Below, piece by piece: positions 63,564 to 64,000 of a stretch of DNA of 64,000 nt; within the stretch, counting starts at the first letter, position 1, and the number at the start of each line of letters is the position of its first letter. The translations under genes and the position numbers were made by a program. The notes under the pieces were generated by a model. It had not been told where the DNA came from, ran no database searches, and worked only from the letters and a program-made list of their open reading frames with translations. This DNA comes from an uncultured Bacteroidota bacterium. Lineage in GTDB: Bacteria > Bacteroidota > Bacteroidia > Chitinophagales > Chitinophagaceae. Location of the stretch: positions 124,001-188,000 of the forward strand of contig CAIJXT010000009.1 in assembly GCA_903824665.1 (NCBI GenBank). Reading direction: 5' to 3'.

Positions 63564-64000
63564 TCAAGACTCAAACGCTATAATAAAATTGCTGCCATCC
63601 TTATAATAGTAAGTAGCACTTCCATTCAATTGCTCACTCAGTCTGGATATCAGCCTCAATCCCATCGTTTTGCCATCTTCAAACTTAATTTTCGGTGACA
63701 GCCCCTTCCCGTTATCGTGGTACTTCAAAACATAATTCTTGCCGTTTTTTTCAATTTCAATTCCAATATAAGGTGAAGGTTGATGGTCGAATGCATACTT
63801 AAAGCTGTTTGTAATTAATTCATTCAATATTAAGCCAAAAGGAACCGCTTTTTCAATATTGAGCTTCATACTTTCCACTTTATTGACCAGTATGATATTG
63901 TTACCTAGGGGATCAAAGACATTTTTTAACCGAAAAAACAAATCTGAAGAAAATTGACTCATTTCAACCACATTCAATTCATTTTGATAGAGCTTTTGGT
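63564..64000 (-). CDS. Sensor histidine kinase, HisKA_2/HWE-like (5' part outside window)
   Basis: About 145 codons of the C-terminal part are visible; the frame is open to the right edge (QKLYQNELNVVEM). The ATP-binding domain shows the N-box LILNELITNSFKYAF, the G1 box YHDNGKGLSP and the G2-like GKTMGLRLISRLSEQLNG, as in HisKA_2 kinases. It is the partner of the LytTR regulator that follows on the same strand. Confidence 0.9.
   Translation of the reverse strand, partial: QKLYQNELNVVEMSQFSSDLFFRLKNVFDPLGNNIILVNKVESMKLNIEKAVPFGLILNELITNSFKYAFDHQPSPYIGIEIEKNGKNYVLKYHDNGKGLSPKIKFEDGKTMGLRLISRLSEQLNGSATYYYKDGSNFIIAFES

Overview
The window looks like the chromosome of a Bacteroidota bacterium, most likely of the Chitinophagales/Chitinophagaceae type (placement inferred from gene content; no rRNA is present). 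The evidence is: many proteins with type IX secretion (T9SS) C-terminal sorting domains, a PorP/SprF protein, a type B (CHU_C) sorting domain, a CarboxypepD-reg/TonB-dependent receptor, LytTR regulators, and repeated TAnnTTTG promoter boxes of the Bacteroidota sigma factor. No intact rRNA or tRNA gene and no CRISPR array was seen.

Layout. 1-3.6 kb (minus): a SulP - beta-carbonic anhydrase - SulP operon for bicarbonate or anion handling, the last gene cut by the window edge. 3.7-6.8 kb: a small exported protein, recR, and a dapF-FAD oxidoreductase operon. 7.0-8.2 kb: an AT-rich HTH antitoxin/AbiEii-like nucleotidyltransferase toxin pair, followed by a decayed copy of a T9SS gene end. 8.4-16.1 kb: an NHL-repeat secreted protein, a non-coding or decayed stretch with a palindromic dispersed element, and a 1878-residue secreted subtilase. 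16.3-21.4 kb (plus): a five-gene efflux operon (TetR, TolC, membrane fusion lipoprotein, FtsX/MacB permease, ATPase) with a likely TetR operator over its promoter. 21.5-28.4 kb: M28 peptidase, Ala/Pro/Lys-rich exported protein, rhomboid protease, tilS, TPR and membrane proteins, DUF58 protein.

28.5-41.5 kb is the most striking part. Two near-identical-architecture Ig-like T9SS proteins (28.6 and 39.6 kb, same strand) bracket a tRNA-like relic, a higBA toxin-antitoxin operon, and a four-gene leftward operon: a small CHU_C (type B sorting) protein, a 1282-residue collagen-like protein with a BclA-type C-terminal domain and about 18-19 copies of a ~144-bp repeat, a PorP/SprF membrane protein, and a TPR-PD40-OmpA protein. 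I interpret this as a dedicated cell-surface fibre assembly and anchoring locus.

41.5-50.1 kb: a CarboxypepD-reg protein, a T9SS M28 peptidase, and a giant 1883-residue protein with 22 Ig-like modules. 50.2-64 kb: SRPBCC protein, Crp/Fnr regulator divergent from a TonB-dependent receptor, a tandem pair of TMTC-like membrane/TPR proteins (possible O-glycosyltransferases), a small lipoprotein, a chromate transporter, and two groups of two-component genes, the last histidine kinase running off the right edge.
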